From NCBI RefSeq assembly GCF_002994745.2, contig NC_037089.1, positions 22,057,641 to 22,121,640 of the forward strand: a stretch of DNA of 64,000 nucleotides. Reading direction: 5' to 3'. Of this stretch, positions 35,211-46,759 are shown in pieces; the stretch's first letter is position 1, and each line of letters begins with the position of its first letter. Below the pieces are notes generated by a model. It worked only from the letters and a program-made list of their open reading frames with translations, was not told where the DNA came from and searched no databases. Position numbers and translations under genes: made by a program. Origin of the DNA: Rosa chinensis. Lineage: Eukaryota > Streptophyta > Magnoliopsida > Rosales > Rosaceae.

Positions 35211-36121
35211 TGTTTGAACCCAAAATGAGCATTTTTGGCCTGACAAGGCGTGTCTTGGAGAAATTGAGTCAATGTCAGTGGCTCAAGCTATATATTGTCG
35301 ACAAGTTCAAAATATATTATTTAGAGGCTAAAAAAAGCCTACCTGCAGAATTATGGAAGATTATGCAAGCTGCAAGAAAAGGCACGCCCATGCGAATATT
35401 CATACTCCATTCGATCAATTAAGGAACATGGCATGCACGTGGGGAAGCATTCAACTACATTTCATGGTAGCCTTAATTGGAAAACCTACCATAATTCCGT
35501 TAGTGCTCCATAATTCCATTAGTGCTCCATCATGATTTGTTTAAGGCCAACCACTTTGACCTGCCTGGCAGCCTATATATAGAGGCTACGAAGAAGTAAC
35601 AAGACACACAATTCATCAATTAATCTTTACGATTATCCAAGCCTCTCCAGAGCAACCCCTCTCTTTCTCTTACCGATGACCACACTTTAGTCCCAGAATC
35701 CTCAGGAGCCGACTATCAGTGCCACCAAACCCTTTGTCAATGTGCATCGGTCCAAGTCTCCTCGGGAGCCGACTGTAGTACCGCAACCACAACGGTTACG
35801 GAACCAGCCAACAAGGGTAACGCCCTCGCAAACCAGCCAAGCTAAAGTCACGCTTTAGCAAGTTCTCCCCACTTCCCAGTGATTTTCGCTCTGCTCGATC
35901 TACGACATCGAGTATCGATTGTGTGATTTTGAAGAAGCTTAGCAAAAGTCCTCACCACGAGGCACAAAGAATCCCGCGACGAGGTTGGTACTTTCCTCGT
36001 CCACAATGGCTCAAAAGAAGTCATGTCAAGGGACACCCCCGACGACCGCAGCCGAACTGTGCTGGCATGCCCGCACAGAAAAGAGACTGTTGACCAACTG
36101 CAACAAAACTGGAGCCAAACA
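35211..36121 (+). repeat. 3' LTR of the PMD-carrying element
   Basis: 911 bases matching 23972-24874 end to end, from TGTTTGAACC to GCCAAACA. The minus frame at 35848-36036 is a shadow of LTR text. Confidence 0.85.
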
Positions 36122-37200
36122 ATTTACGCATGTACTTACATAGGCATTTGCAAGCATAATTAGCTACAATGAACCACGCTCATACTACCGCCAGCGATAC
36201 CAACTCCCGCCAAAGGAGTGACCTACGGGAACACAGCCAAGCAGGCTATCGCCTGAGTCCCGGCTTACCCCTAGATCACCGCCGACGCGCCGCCACGCTC
36301 CGCGCCAAGACAACATCAGAAGCTCCAGAAGCTGGGGACTGAGGCACGTCAGTCCCACATCGAAAACATGGAGAATATCAGCTCCCTCCTCACCTATAAA
36401 AGGTTCTCTCCTCTCTCCTCAATAATTACGCATTTACTACTTACCTACTGTTACTTTGTCAACATAAATACATTGACTAACTTAGGCATCGGAGAAGAGA
36501 AGACCACCCAACGCGGTCTCCCTCTGACGCCCTCTGTATTTTACTTGACAGGTAAACGGAAGCTCTGAATATCACAAGTAGCGGTCCGCCCATCGGATCA
36601 GCGTTAACCCAGGTTCAGATACCGCTGAACTTTTAGACATTAACAACGCATGAATACTTTTACCCCAGAACTATTTCCTCCATTTTTATTCTCATTCCAC
36701 GTACGTAAACGTGCTCTTAAATTAATAAAAAAATTTCTCTTCTTAAAAAAAAAAAAAAAAAAAATTATCTCACAAGCCCGCTTACGGAAGATCTTCTCCT
36801 ATTTGAGAATTAACTTGAGACATGAAGGAAAATAAAGGCTAATTAAGCAGACTCCGACCCAAATCAGGTATTTCACTGAGGAATCTTTCATGTGGGACCC
36901 AAAACTCAATTCCGGCTCGACGGTCCGAAGTCATAGCCATTTAAGCCTTAATAATCCACCAGTAGTTCATTATTACGAACAGAAATTAAATATTACTCCT
37001 CTTCGAATTAATATATCTTTAACAAAATTGATGGACGTAAGCACTTACGCTGTATTGAGTCATGAGGCCACTGAACCTGCGTGGAAACTGGTTTTAATTA
37101 GTTGGCCAGTAAAATATATGATTATTTGAAACCCACTTTTGACCATTCATTTTGCTCACCCAGTACGTCAGTCCACTTCTATGTCCTCTAATCCTCTCCA
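36122..37200 (+). mobile_element. LTR-like remnant and AT-rich upstream region of the CAD genes
   Basis: From about 36180 to 36640 the text resembles an LTR 3' half: a CCTATAAAAGG box at 36391-36401, a CT-rich start, the phrase ACTTAGGCATCGGAGAAG and CGCGGTCTCCCTCTGACGCC. No partner LTR or primer site was found. An A20 tract lies at about 36746-36764. The remainder up to the promoter of the first CAD gene shows nothing I can name; its small frames are not supported. Confidence 0.4.
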
Positions 37201-37209
37201 TATATATAA
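37201..37209 (+). promoter_or_regulatory. TATA box of the first CAD-like gene
   Basis: TATATATAA about 100 bases upstream of the ATG at 37310, leaving room for a 5' leader of roughly 75 bases. Confidence 0.55.
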
Positions 37210-37309
37210 TGCATATTGCAATTGTCACCCTCACACAATCACTCACGGATCACTACTCTCATACCAACTAGTAAGTGCTGTCATTACCAGCTTCTACTAC
37301 AGAGAGAAA

Positions 37310-39064
37310 ATGGCCAAAGCTCCGGAGCATGAACACCCCAAGAAGGCCTTTGGATGGGCTGCCAGAGATTCATCTGGCCTTCTATCTCCCTTCAGTTTCT
37401 CAAGAAGGTTAGTTATTGTTAGTTATTCCATCTTCTGCATCCAACATATTCTTAAATTTAGTATAAAGCTAGGTTAAACATTCTAGGTATATATGCATTC
37501 TGAGTGTAGTTCATTCTTTCAAGGATTCAGCAGAATTATTGATTTGGTTACAGGGAAACGGGAGAGAAGGACGTCACATTCAAAGTATTGTACTGCGGGA
37601 TTTGTCATTCGGATCTTTCATTGGTCAAGAATGAATGGGAGTCTAATCAATGGGCTTCCGCATATCCGATGGTTCCCGGGTAAATAGCACGTGATTCTCA
37701 TACATGATTTTCCAATCTTATATTCTTTGCTTAACGAATAATTTATAGCACGTGATAAAGAAAGGGTTTCTTGACCTAAAATGTCCAACCGATTAAGGTA
37801 TTTCATCAAATATATTATGGAGCTTGTTAAACATATAACATCATAACAAGCAACCAACCGACCCACCCACGCCCGCCCGCCGCTCCCCCTCTCAATGGAT
37901 TTGTCTATGCGTTTGCTTTTTTTAACTTACTAAGAAAATGTGAAAATGATCGGCGAATTGACGCAGGCATGAGATTGTTGGTGAAGTGACAGAGGTAGGG
38001 AGCAAAGTGCAAAAATTCAACGTTGGAGACAGAGTTGGTGTTGGATGCATGGTGGGATCTTGTCAATCTTGTGATAGTTGTGCCAACGCCCTTGAGAATT
38101 ACTGCTCTAAATGGATACCCACATACGGTGCCATGTACCACGACGGAACCACTACTTACGGAGGTTACAGTGACATCATGGTGGCCGATGAGCACTTTGT
38201 AGTTCGTATTCCTGACAACCTGCCTATGGATGGTGCTGCGCCGCTTCTATGTGCCGGGATTACAACTTACAGTCCCTTGAGATATTTCGGACTTGACAAA
38301 CCCGGAATGCATGTGGGCGTTGTTGGCCTTGGTGGTCTAGGTCACGTTGCTGTGAAGTTTGCGAAGGCTATGGGAGTCAAGGTTACGGTGATCAGTACGT
38401 CCACTAACAAGAAGGAGGAAGCTCTTGAGCACCTTGGTGCCGATTCATTTTTGGTCAGTCGTGACCAAGATCAAATGCAGGTGATTATTTTGAACAAATT
38501 TCTTGGTAACTTCGATTAAGTGATCAAATATTAGTACTGTAAGAGACCCACCTAACGTAGTACTTTCGTTGACTGTGTAGGCCGCCATGGGTACAATGGA
38601 CGGTATCATTGACACTGTCTCTGCAAACCACCCTCTCCTGCCATTCATTGGTTTGTTGAAGTCTCAGGGAAAGCTCATAATGGTCGGTGCACCAGACAAG
38701 CCTGCTGAGCTTCCAGTTTTTCCTTTGCTCATGGGTAAGCAACCATATGGTGTAACTGAATGTCTTACATTATTGGATGTCAATTTGATTACTATCATAT
38801 ATATATGTGTGTGTGTGTGTGTGTTATTTTTACCAACACATTGTCGACTGTGCAATAACAGGAAGGAAGTTGGTCGCTGGTTCTTGCAACGGGAGCATGA
38901 AGGAGACACAACAGATGATTGATTTTGCGGCCAAACACAACATAACTGCCGATATTGAGGTCATCCCGATTGATTATTTGAACACTGCTATGGAACGCCT
39001 TGCAAAAGCTGACGTCAGATATCGATTTGTCATCGACATCGGCAACACATTGAAGTCATCTTAA
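37310..39064 (+). CDS. Cinnamyl alcohol dehydrogenase-like (CAD/mannitol dehydrogenase-type) enzyme, intact
   Basis: Five exons with GT-AG introns: 37310-37407, 37554-37679, 37967-38480, 38581-38734 and 38862-39064. They total 1095 bases and 364 residues, the usual size of zinc-dependent medium-chain CAD-family NADP(H) alcohol dehydrogenases, which are cytosolic and interconvert cinnamyl or terpenoid aldehydes and alcohols. Catalytic zinc ligands are visible: Cys47 in CGICHSD, His76-Glu77 in PGHEIVG and the Cys of PLLCAGIT. The structural zinc set is [17 protein letters not shown]. The cofactor fold is [17 protein letters not shown], with a Ser-containing STSTNKKEE segment typical of NADP preference. 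The N-terminus ([20 protein letters not shown]) resembles the ELI3/'probable mannitol dehydrogenase' branch rather than lignin CADs, so the exact substrate is open. The loop before YPMVPG is about four residues longer than in the neighbour. A paralog follows 706 bases downstream in the same direction. Confidence 0.88.
38797..38824 (+). repeat. (AT)n(GT)n microsatellite in intron 4 of the first CAD-like gene
   Basis: Alternating ATATAT then about nine GT units in the short intron between exons 4 and 5. It is likely to be length-variable. Confidence 0.8.
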
Positions 39065-39770
39065 ATTTTGCACCCCAAACTGCATCAACGTGGGGATGGG
39101 AGTTGCAAATTGAGCTTGATTGATTCTTCTATCATTAGCAACAGAGCTTGTACTGTGAAGCAAAAATTTTAATTTATGGATGCCTATCTTTTTTTTTTTC
39201 TTTACAATCATACAACGTTTATTTTTTTCTTTGTAGTTTTAGTTATAGATCAACACACTGCGGTCTCCACTATTATGTATTCTAGTGAAGGATTTTGGCT
39301 TTAAATGCATCCTTGTTTTCCCAGTTCCTTACATCATATATGTACGTGCACATTGCATTGCGATAGCATGGCCAGTGAATTTAAAAATGAATAATTGAAG
39401 GATTTGTTGGTTTTTCTTGTTTTATTAGGAAATGATTGTTTTGGATCAAGATCTTGTTGACAGTCCTCCTACACACATTGACACATAGGTATATTGCACT
39501 CCAATTCTGGAACAACTGAAATTAACAGCAAATGCCACATGTTGCATCCCGGATGCATGTTGTCCTCGACGACATGCATGTTTTAGTGACAACAACACTA
39601 TGATGACCTCTATGTGTAGCTTTCAGGCGACCATATCTGTTTCGGGCAAAACATCTGGCCATAACGCACCGAACAGCCGCCACGCACATACGTACTCAGT
39701 ACTCTCTTTATATACTGCATAATCTCGATCTCTCAAACTACATTTCTCAGTTAAAAGCTAGAGAGAGACT
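39065..39770 (+). promoter_or_regulatory. Intergenic region between the CAD-like genes, with the promoter of the second
   Basis: Holds the 3' flank of the first gene (T-rich tracts near 39190 and 39225) and a TATA box TTTATATA at 39707-39714, about 57 bases before the ATG at 39771. No other feature seen. Confidence 0.5.
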
Positions 39771-41388
39771 ATGGTGTCATCTACAGACAACCAATACACC
39801 AAGAAAGCCTTTGGATGGGCTGCTAGAGATTCAACTGGCCATCTCTCTCCCTTCGATTTCTCAAGGAGGTTGTTACATGTTATATTTCCTCCCTCTCCCA
39901 TTCTTCCGATTCTTGTGCAATTAATATCTTCAACGTCGCAAATTTGAATTATGTAAAAGTACGCATGCATGCATCGTTAATTGTAGCTTTCTCTGGGTAT
40001 AGTTATTCCTTTCCATGATCATAATTCGTTCTCTAAATTAAAGTTGAATTGATTTGGTTGCAGAAAAACGGAAGAGAAGGACGTGACTTTTAAAGTGTTA
40101 TACTGTGGCATATGCCATTCCGACATTCACATGATCAAGAATGAATGGGGGTTTTCAACCTACCCTCTCGTTCCCGGGTCCAACTAATATTGCAATTTGC
40201 AAATAGTTTGATTGCATGGGAATTTGAACTTTTTAATAGACTAACAACTAGGGATTAACTTATTGTGCTCCTAAAATGAAAAACCTGATCCTTTGCCAAA
40301 AAAAAAAAAATTAAAAACCTGATCATCCACTTTCAATTTTGGGCCTTCCAGACATGGGATTGTTGGTGTAGTGACTGAGGTAGGTCCAAGAGTACAGAAG
40401 TTTAAAGTTGGAGACAAAATCGGAGTTGGTTTCATGGTGGCATCTTGCCGATCTTGTGATAATTGTGCCAACAATCTCGAGAATTATTGCCCGAGATGGA
40501 TACTTACTTCCGGTGGAAAGTGCCATGATGGAACCCCGGCATATGGAGGTTACTCCAACATCATGGTAGCCGATGAGCACTTTGTAATTCGTGTACCGGA
40601 GAACCCACCTCTTGAAGTTGCTGCTCCTCTCCTATGTGCTGGGATTACAATATACAGTCCCTTGAAGTATTTTGGACTTGATAAACCCAGCATGCATGTG
40701 CGTGTTGTGGTTGGTCTAGGTGGTCTAGGCCACGTCGCGGTGAAGTTTGCCAAGGCTATGGGGCTCAAGGTTACGGTAATTAGTACCTCCCCTAATAAGA
40801 GAGAAGAAGCTCTTACACGTTTAGGAGCTGATTCATTTTTGGTCAGCCATGATCAAAGTGAAATGCAGGTGGTTACTTGAACAACAAGTTACCTTGATTT
40901 CGTAATCAATAAGTTGATTGTTAAGCGTGTTTAATTTGTGGATAATGTTCTCTTATTGAATTTTTAGGCTGCCATGGGCAAACTGGATGGTATCGTTGAC
41001 ACGGTTTCGGCTGCTCATCCTCTCGTTCCTTTGATCCGTTTGCTAAAGACGGATGGGAAGCTTGTAATAGTCGGTGCACCGGAGAAGGCTCTTGAGCTTC
41101 CAGTTTTTCCTCTGCTAATGGGTAACTATGAATTGAATTGACTTATTAAATTACTTCAAAAAAAGAAGATAATTATTGATGAGTACACTTTTTATTTTAC
41201 AATTACGTACAGGAAGGAAGGTGGTAGCTGGTAGCAAAATTGGAGGTATGAAGGAGACACAAGAGATGATTGATTTTGCAGCAAATAAGCACAAGTTGTC
41301 AATGGTGAAGCACACCCTCCTTGACAAATCTATAGATTGCAATGCAGCTGTGGTATTATTGATAGAAAAGAAATATTTAGCAAAATAG
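39771..41388 (+). pseudogene. CAD-like paralog with altered zinc motif and replaced C-terminus
   Basis: Five exons match the upstream gene: 39771-39868, 40064-40177, 40352-40868, 40968-41121 and 41213-41388. The joined frame is open for 352 residues (1059 bases). Cys47 (CGICHSD), the four structural-zinc cysteines and [17 protein letters not shown] are kept. However, the PGHE motif reads PGHG: one A-to-G change removes the conserved Glu beside the zinc ligand His. One extra Val lies before GLGGLG, and a Gly there is Arg (VRVVVG). After MKETQEMIDFAA the sequence leaves the family: the last 45 or so residues (the [16 protein letters not shown]...VIDIGNTL part) are gone and replaced by an unrelated tail ending at 41388. 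The exon 2 donor GTCCAA is also weak. Loss of the C-terminal strands should prevent proper folding, so I call it a pseudogene, although transcription is possible. Confidence 0.75.
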
Positions 41389-41867
41389 AAAAGCTCTATC
41401 AGCCGAGCCATCCAGTTTATGGGGATACCTGCAGAAAGAAAAGTACACTGGAAATGGATAAAATGTGCATAGGACAGAGAACAAGAAACGCATGTGTCAT
41501 TAAGTGATCCTGCGTGGAGTATCTACCTAACAGAAACCTTTTTTTGATACATAGAAACTTTGCAGTTTGTACCCCAAAAAAAAGAAAGGAAAAAAAAAAA
41601 ACTTTGCAGTTAAGTTTGAATTTTGTTTTTCTTCAATTAATAGCAGTCCAGTTTGATATTAAATATTAAGTTAGCTATTTCATCGACAAAACACAAGGAA
41701 ATTTGTAGTTTAATGAAGTACTTTCTAGGCTTCCCTAACAAGATCCCTGAAGACCAATACTTTGGCAGAAGATCGCAACAGCAGCATAAAGTGTGATTAA
41801 TTACAGCCAATCAAACAATTGGTGACTCCAAGCAGCAGACAAGATTATCTAGATCAATATCCAGATG
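41389..41867. other. No recognisable feature
   Basis: AT-rich flank downstream of the second CAD-like gene with A-rich tracts around 41575-41600. The missing CAD C-terminus is not found here. Confidence 0.4.
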
Positions 41868-42143
41868 TCACATTTGGGAGTCACCAAAACAACACCCATC
41901 CTTAAAATGATGAAATCTTTTAGCGTCCCGAGCAATTATTTCTCTCCCAATAACTCTGGTGAAAAATTTTATCCAGGAATGACAGTCCCCACAAACTTTA
42001 AGGTTCTTGAATATCCTGATGATGGTATTCTTTTTACTAATTAATAGAGCAAAGGCAATGGCTAGCTTTTCGCTGTGATAGTACAATGACCTCTTCTTCT
42101 TCTCCTCATCCAAATCCTGTAACACAAATCTTGTATCAGGAAC
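41868..42143 (-). pseudogene. C-terminal fragment of a DYW-type PPR protein
   Basis: The minus strand reads [20 protein letters not shown], then [56 protein letters not shown] and GCCFGD. This is the end of the E+/DYW cytidine-deaminase domain of plant organelle RNA-editing PPR proteins, with the HSE and CGDCH zinc/catalytic motifs kept. The final residues, normally CGDYW, are changed to FGDSQM. Only about 90 residues are present. The upstream side stops at 42143, exactly where a CACTA end begins, and no PPR repeats appear on the far side. It is a relic. Confidence 0.85.
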
Positions 42144-42660
42144 CACTAGGCCAAAAAAGCTAACAGACAACGGACCAAATTCATTGTGTGATTTGGACGA
42201 TCTCTGTTGTGTGATGAAAAATGGCACAATGGTGGAAACCCGTTGTGTGAATCACAAACAGTCAACACTTATTTGATAAAACTATTGTGCCTTCTCTCAG
42301 CAGATGGCAGCCAAAGTTGCCGTGCAGACATGGTGCACATGTCGTTGGCATCATTCACACAACGAAAGTTGTTTCCGATACGTTGTATGAAAGGCGAATC
42401 AGACAACAGCATTTTATTTTTGTTATTGTATGAGTTATCCTCACACTTCACTTTTGGAAATTTTATTGTTGTGTGTTAGTTTTTAGATAACGTATTCTAG
42501 TTATTACAGTTGTGTGATTGTAAATAAGACAACGTATGTTTGTTAGAACCGTTGCATGGTTGTATAAGGATTCATTGTGTGAACATCCAAATTGTTACTT
42601 CAGACAACATTATTAACATTAGAAATTCTGTTGTGTGATAATCGTCTTTTCTGGATTTTA
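42144..42660. repeat. Subterminal repeats of CACTA 4
   Basis: At least ten copies of TTGTGTGA / ACAACG(G/T)-type motifs in both orientations. Frames at 42207-42479 and 42269-42451 lie within them and are not genes. Confidence 0.7.
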
Positions 42661-45023
42661 TGCATTGATAATAATGCTCCATTTTACCTAATAAACAGTG
42701 ACTAATTGGAAAGAAAAGACACTGGAATCTATGAAATGAGTAATCCAACTCATACTGTTTGAAGAAAAGCATTCAAATGTTAAAAGGGAGGATTTCCCAA
42801 TCATCCAAGCTAACATTGAAAGAAGAAAAGCATTCAACTGCATGCCCATCTACTTGGGACATTAAAAGCTGATACAAATACAATCTATTTGTTACAAAAC
42901 ATGCCACACAGTGCATGAATATTGTACCAGCAGAGAAGCACAAAAATGATGCTTTCCTTCACCAACAACCTACTTCCTATTATGCTTTCCTTTAGCTCCT
43001 ACATATACGCCTTCATGACATACTTTGCCCATTCATTTCGCATCATATATATCTATATCTGCTTAGGTATATTGACTGCTGCCTCTCCTCTGTCACTGAA
43101 TCAATTTATTATATGAAAGTGAGGCATGGACAGAAAAGAGTCAATATAAACAAAGTTAAACAGACTACATTTATAAACTACACTTGTTTACCAAAAGAAG
43201 TTAAATTTCTCAAGCAAGGCTTCCCAAAACATGCAATTGTTTACCAAAATTGAAATATGGTAAATATGTTGTGAACATGGAAGACAACCAAACTTCGAAA
43301 CCTATCAACAACAAAGACTACAACCACACAAAGAATCAGACGAACCCCAATTTCAAGAGACTAAACAACAGCTGCACTGCAATATCCTCAATAGATAAAA
43401 AATAGGTGCAACAGAAACACAACTAATAGCAAAAACACTCACCCATTATCTTAAAGCCCCGATTCCACTGTCAAAAGCAATCACTGCAAAACAAAATCCA
43501 ATTATTCTTTCAGTGACTCATTCACAGACATCTAGCTACCTTTAGAGCAATAAATATTATATAGCTTTTCAATGACCTTCCTATGTATGATGCTATCATC
43601 CACAACCAGAATATGGAACTAAAAAGGCATGGGAACTAAAACATCAATTAACAAATGATTCAACCATTCTGCAATTTCAAATAGGCATTCTGCAATTTGT
43701 GGTTTGTGCACCATATGCATCATAAGCATCGCCGAAAGTTACAAAGTCATAACTCAGCTCATCTAATCTGGGTGTCTTTGCGTGCTCGATTTGACATATG
43801 TAACATATGTCTTCATTCCACCCTCATATTTACCATATTATATAGCAAGATGGTTTGTAATTCTAGCTTACCAATCATATGTATACATATATAAGGGGTT
43901 CAACATCTCCACAGATTTGCAATATATATATATATATATATATGTATGTATATATATATATATATATATATATGCAGATTATGCGCTAGCTGTACATTCT
44001 AACCTTCTAATTTATTTTCAGCTCAAACATGCACCATATGCATGTAACACAAACTCCTTATGCAAATAACCAAACTCAAAAGGTTTCAAACAAAAAATAT
44101 GAAGAACTAAAAAAGCTAAAAACAAATTCAAGAGTAAAAAAAATAAAAATTAGAAAGCAACTCACCCAAATAGGCAAAGAAGGGCCAATCGATGCATGCA
44201 GAGCGAACAACAAAACCAGAAAGCAGCAACAGCAACGGGAAGAGAATGAACAACAAAAGCAGAAACAAAGTTTTAAAAAAATGATTAGACCTGAATCCAC
44301 CAAAATCAAAACAAAAAGAATATCATTCCAATACAAAATGGAACACCAACTACTCACCGTAATAAGCAAATAGGAAGCCCTAAGAAGCAAAAAAGAAGAG
44401 ATTCTAGACAAAAGACAAATCGAATAGACTTCCAGTTGTAAACTTGAATCAAGATGCATCAATTCATTAACACTGCAAAATATAGACAATGGCATATCAA
44501 TTTTGCTATCGACTTCAATCAAAATTTTCTATCTTTAAGCCCAAATTAGTATCACTAAATGTGAAAGAAGCATTCAATTTAGGCACCATGTAGTTCAGTA
44601 CTTCCTACTTATTTACTACTAAGACTAGAAACTAGCAGATCATGTTTAATTACAAGAATCCACACAGATATGCAATCACTGCTTTTCCAATTCCACCCCA
44701 GCCCCAAATCCCCAATACATGCGAAACATCATCCTCTCAAAAATGGGTTCGGAACCTCAACATATTGCAATAAAACATTCAATCCTATCAAATTTTTCGC
44801 ATTGTTTATGAACCCAAATCAGAAGCAAAACCAAAATAGAGAAAGAAATTCTTCACCTCCTTTGCAAAAGCTCAGCTCGTCCAAGCACCAAAGAGCATTA
44901 ATAGAACACCGCAAAAATCACAAAGAGACATGGCTATCTTGTCAAGTTCTCCCATGGCTTTGGGCATATCTGACTGGTGCGGTGACTTTATATGATAAAA
45001 GCAGCAATAAGGTTAATTCTTAC
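42661..45023. other. CACTA 4 interior, intron-like, no identified exon
   Basis: AT-rich. A (TA)n microsatellite with TATG interruptions lies at about 43921-43975. Long frames at 44029-44373 and 44076-44522 are the two strands of one A/T-biased low-complexity stretch and are not supported. Confidence 0.4.
43921..43975 (+). repeat. (TA)n microsatellite
   Basis: Two blocks of TA dinucleotides separated by TATGTATG. Confidence 0.85.
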
Positions 45024-45830
45024 CATTGTTGATCTTCTTTCACTTAAAGAGGGAGAAATTGTTGCCAAGTTTGGATCATCCCTGTGCTTGCCCCAGGCTG
45101 CTTCGAACTGCAGACCCTTGCATCTACGAATTAAAATAAGTATTTGAGATACAGAACTGGTAATCACAAAGAAGGTTCATATATGAGTAGAATGTATAAT
45201 CCTTACTGATGGAGCAAGATCAGTATACGAATAACAAGATTTTGAATTTCTTCACGAGATCTTCTCAATGCTGCTTCTTTGTGCAAAGTAGCAAGTTCAT
45301 CCACTAACCTCATGAAGCGAAGCGATGAATTAAATAATACCTATTATAAGGGAGACTTTATAAGTTAGTAGTAGTAATTGCCTATTTCATTTGGAGGCTA
45401 GTAAAAATAATTACTTCCTACATGCCACAACAACAATCTAGAAAATAATGCACAACGTACATATGCGAGGCCCAAATCATGATTGTGTTGTTTACCTTTC
45501 CACATATGGTGTATTCCTAATCCATGTTAGCTTTATAACTGTTTCAATCTGTTTGAGAACCTGCAAAAATATGGACGTTAATACTTATTAAAATTGCAAA
45601 GTCTCAACACACAAACAGAAGGACATATGCTCACCAGTAAAACAGTCTCATCGTCATCAGCTTGCATCCACTTAAAGAAAAAAGGGAAAATGTGCCTAAA
45701 ATGAGCTAGTAACACCAGACCAACACCATTAAAAAGCGGCTCTACATAACGAAGCCATGCAACACGGCGCTCCTTGTTCCTAGGCTGGCGCTCCAAGTGA
45801 CTTAACATCTCATTTAGAATTTTATCAAAC
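45024..45830 (-). pseudogene. Four-exon fragment of an ARM-repeat-like protein (similar to At2g39910/TTI2-like)
   Basis: Minus-strand exons 45830-45635, 45560-45496, 45308-45207 and 45123-45024 all have AG acceptors and GT donors and join in phase without a stop. They encode FDKILNEMLSHLERQPRNKE, RYVEPLFNGVGLVLLAHFRH, FFKWMQADDDETVLL, then KQIETVIKLTWIRNTPYVER, LVDELATLHKEAALRRSREE, and FEAAWGKHRDDPNLATISPS. The helical, Leu-rich pattern fits an armadillo/HEAT protein. From memory it is closest to the plant 'uncharacterized At2g39910' (TTI2-like) group, but this identity is uncertain. Start and stop exons are missing, so it is a fragment, most likely captured by the surrounding CACTA. Clean exon frames suggest recent capture. 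Confidence 0.55.
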
Positions 45831-46750
45831 CTATAGAAAATAATGAAAAGACTGATAATTGATGGGATAAGAACATGCAGTAACAAGACAATAAAAGTAT
45901 GTAAGCTGAACTCTCATGGTTGAATAGATTACAGGCTGCAGACCAGAATTTAAAGTATTTTAACAACATTGGACTGCATGACTCTGTTCAAATGAAATGG
46001 CGCATGAAGTTATCAAATTGGACATGATGACCCAAAAAAAGTATCCTGACTGTACTGTAAAGTATTTGGTAAGGATTGCCAAAGTAAAAGAAACTGCAGT
46101 TTACAGGAATAAGAAAATTGTTCAAACACAAGTGGAATCTCAAAAGCAAAAACTGAATCTAGCCATTATGAGGAGATATTTCATTTTCTCATATAAATTT
46201 TTCCTTCATGCTGTCAATTTTTCTATGAAAACGTCACCGTCCAGCAGTATAACTATAAACCTCCAGAGTTAAGAAAAGAACTTGTTGCAGCTTATGACAC
46301 TAATAAAATGCTATCAAAGTGACTTAACAAGTTAGCTACATAAAAATAAATAAAAAAAACAAAAAAAAAACACCTAAAGCACCTAATATTGCAAAGGTTA
46401 TTTTACTTGTTGCCAAAAGTTTACAAAGTCAGGTGCCAAAGTTTAAAATTAGAGAAGGGAATAAAAAAAAACATAGACATATATAGAAACAGATAGACAA
46501 TTACCTGACTTGTTGTAAAGATTGCTTGTTTTGTTGTATTTTTGTTCTTGTAGGATTCTTTCCCTTTCCATTTGCAATAGTAGAATTTGAAAATCATGTG
46601 AATTTGGATTGTGAAGCGTTCATTGACCAAGAGATCATCCGGCCAATAAAAAAATGTTGAAATGAAGTTTGGTGCTTCAACGGCAAAATTATGCCTATGG
46701 TTAGTGTAATGTGGTAGAGCATCATAACAAGAAACATCAACAGTGGCCAA
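45831..46750. other. Flank of the captured ARM-like fragment; no further exon recognised
   Basis: Intron-like AT-rich sequence with A-tracts near 46350. The minus frame at 46421-46750 and the plus frame at 45997-46272 show no recognisable motif. Confidence 0.35.
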
Positions 46751-46759
46751 TTGAAAAAT

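Larger units (their letters stand above)
23972..36121 (+). mobile_element. LTR retrotransposon without pol, carrying an antisense plant-mobile-domain gene
   Basis: Two LTRs of about 0.9 kb (23972-24874 and 35211-36121) start TGTTTGAACCCAAAATGAGC and end GGAGCCAAACA. A primer-site-like TGGCACACCCAGTGGGAC follows the first, and a GGTCTGGGGGGCAA polypurine tract precedes the second. Flanking bases GTTTA (23967-23971) and ATTTA (36122-36126) differ at one position and may be the TSD. The 10.3 kb interior has a plus-strand gag-like or unknown frame (25154-25978), a triplication, a solo LTR and a broken antisense gene (31056-34378), but no protease, reverse transcriptase or integrase. It therefore looks like a large non-autonomous element of the Tat/Ogre-like or TR-GAG/LARD type. 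Confidence 0.82.
42144..46750. mobile_element. CACTA transposon 4, left end only (right end not found)
   Basis: Begins CACTAGGCCAAAAAAGC at 42144 inside the PPR fragment, followed by about 500 bases dense in GTTGTGTGA, ACAACG and CAGACAAC motifs, like the ends of the large CACTA at 49 kb. Beyond about 42660 comes intron-bearing sequence with minus-strand exons of an ARM-repeat-like gene (45024-45830). No inverted terminus was found before the Harbinger element at 47795, so the element is probably truncated. The right boundary given is a guess. No transposase frame is visible. Confidence 0.55.

Noticed and set aside
36368..36568. A 66-residue frame upstream of the CAD genes
   Set aside because: It lies across a TATA box and CT-rich leader of an LTR-like remnant.
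44029..44522. Opposing 114 and 148 residue frames
   Set aside because: Both are translations of one A-rich stretch (Lys/Gln on one strand, Phe/Ser/Leu on the other).
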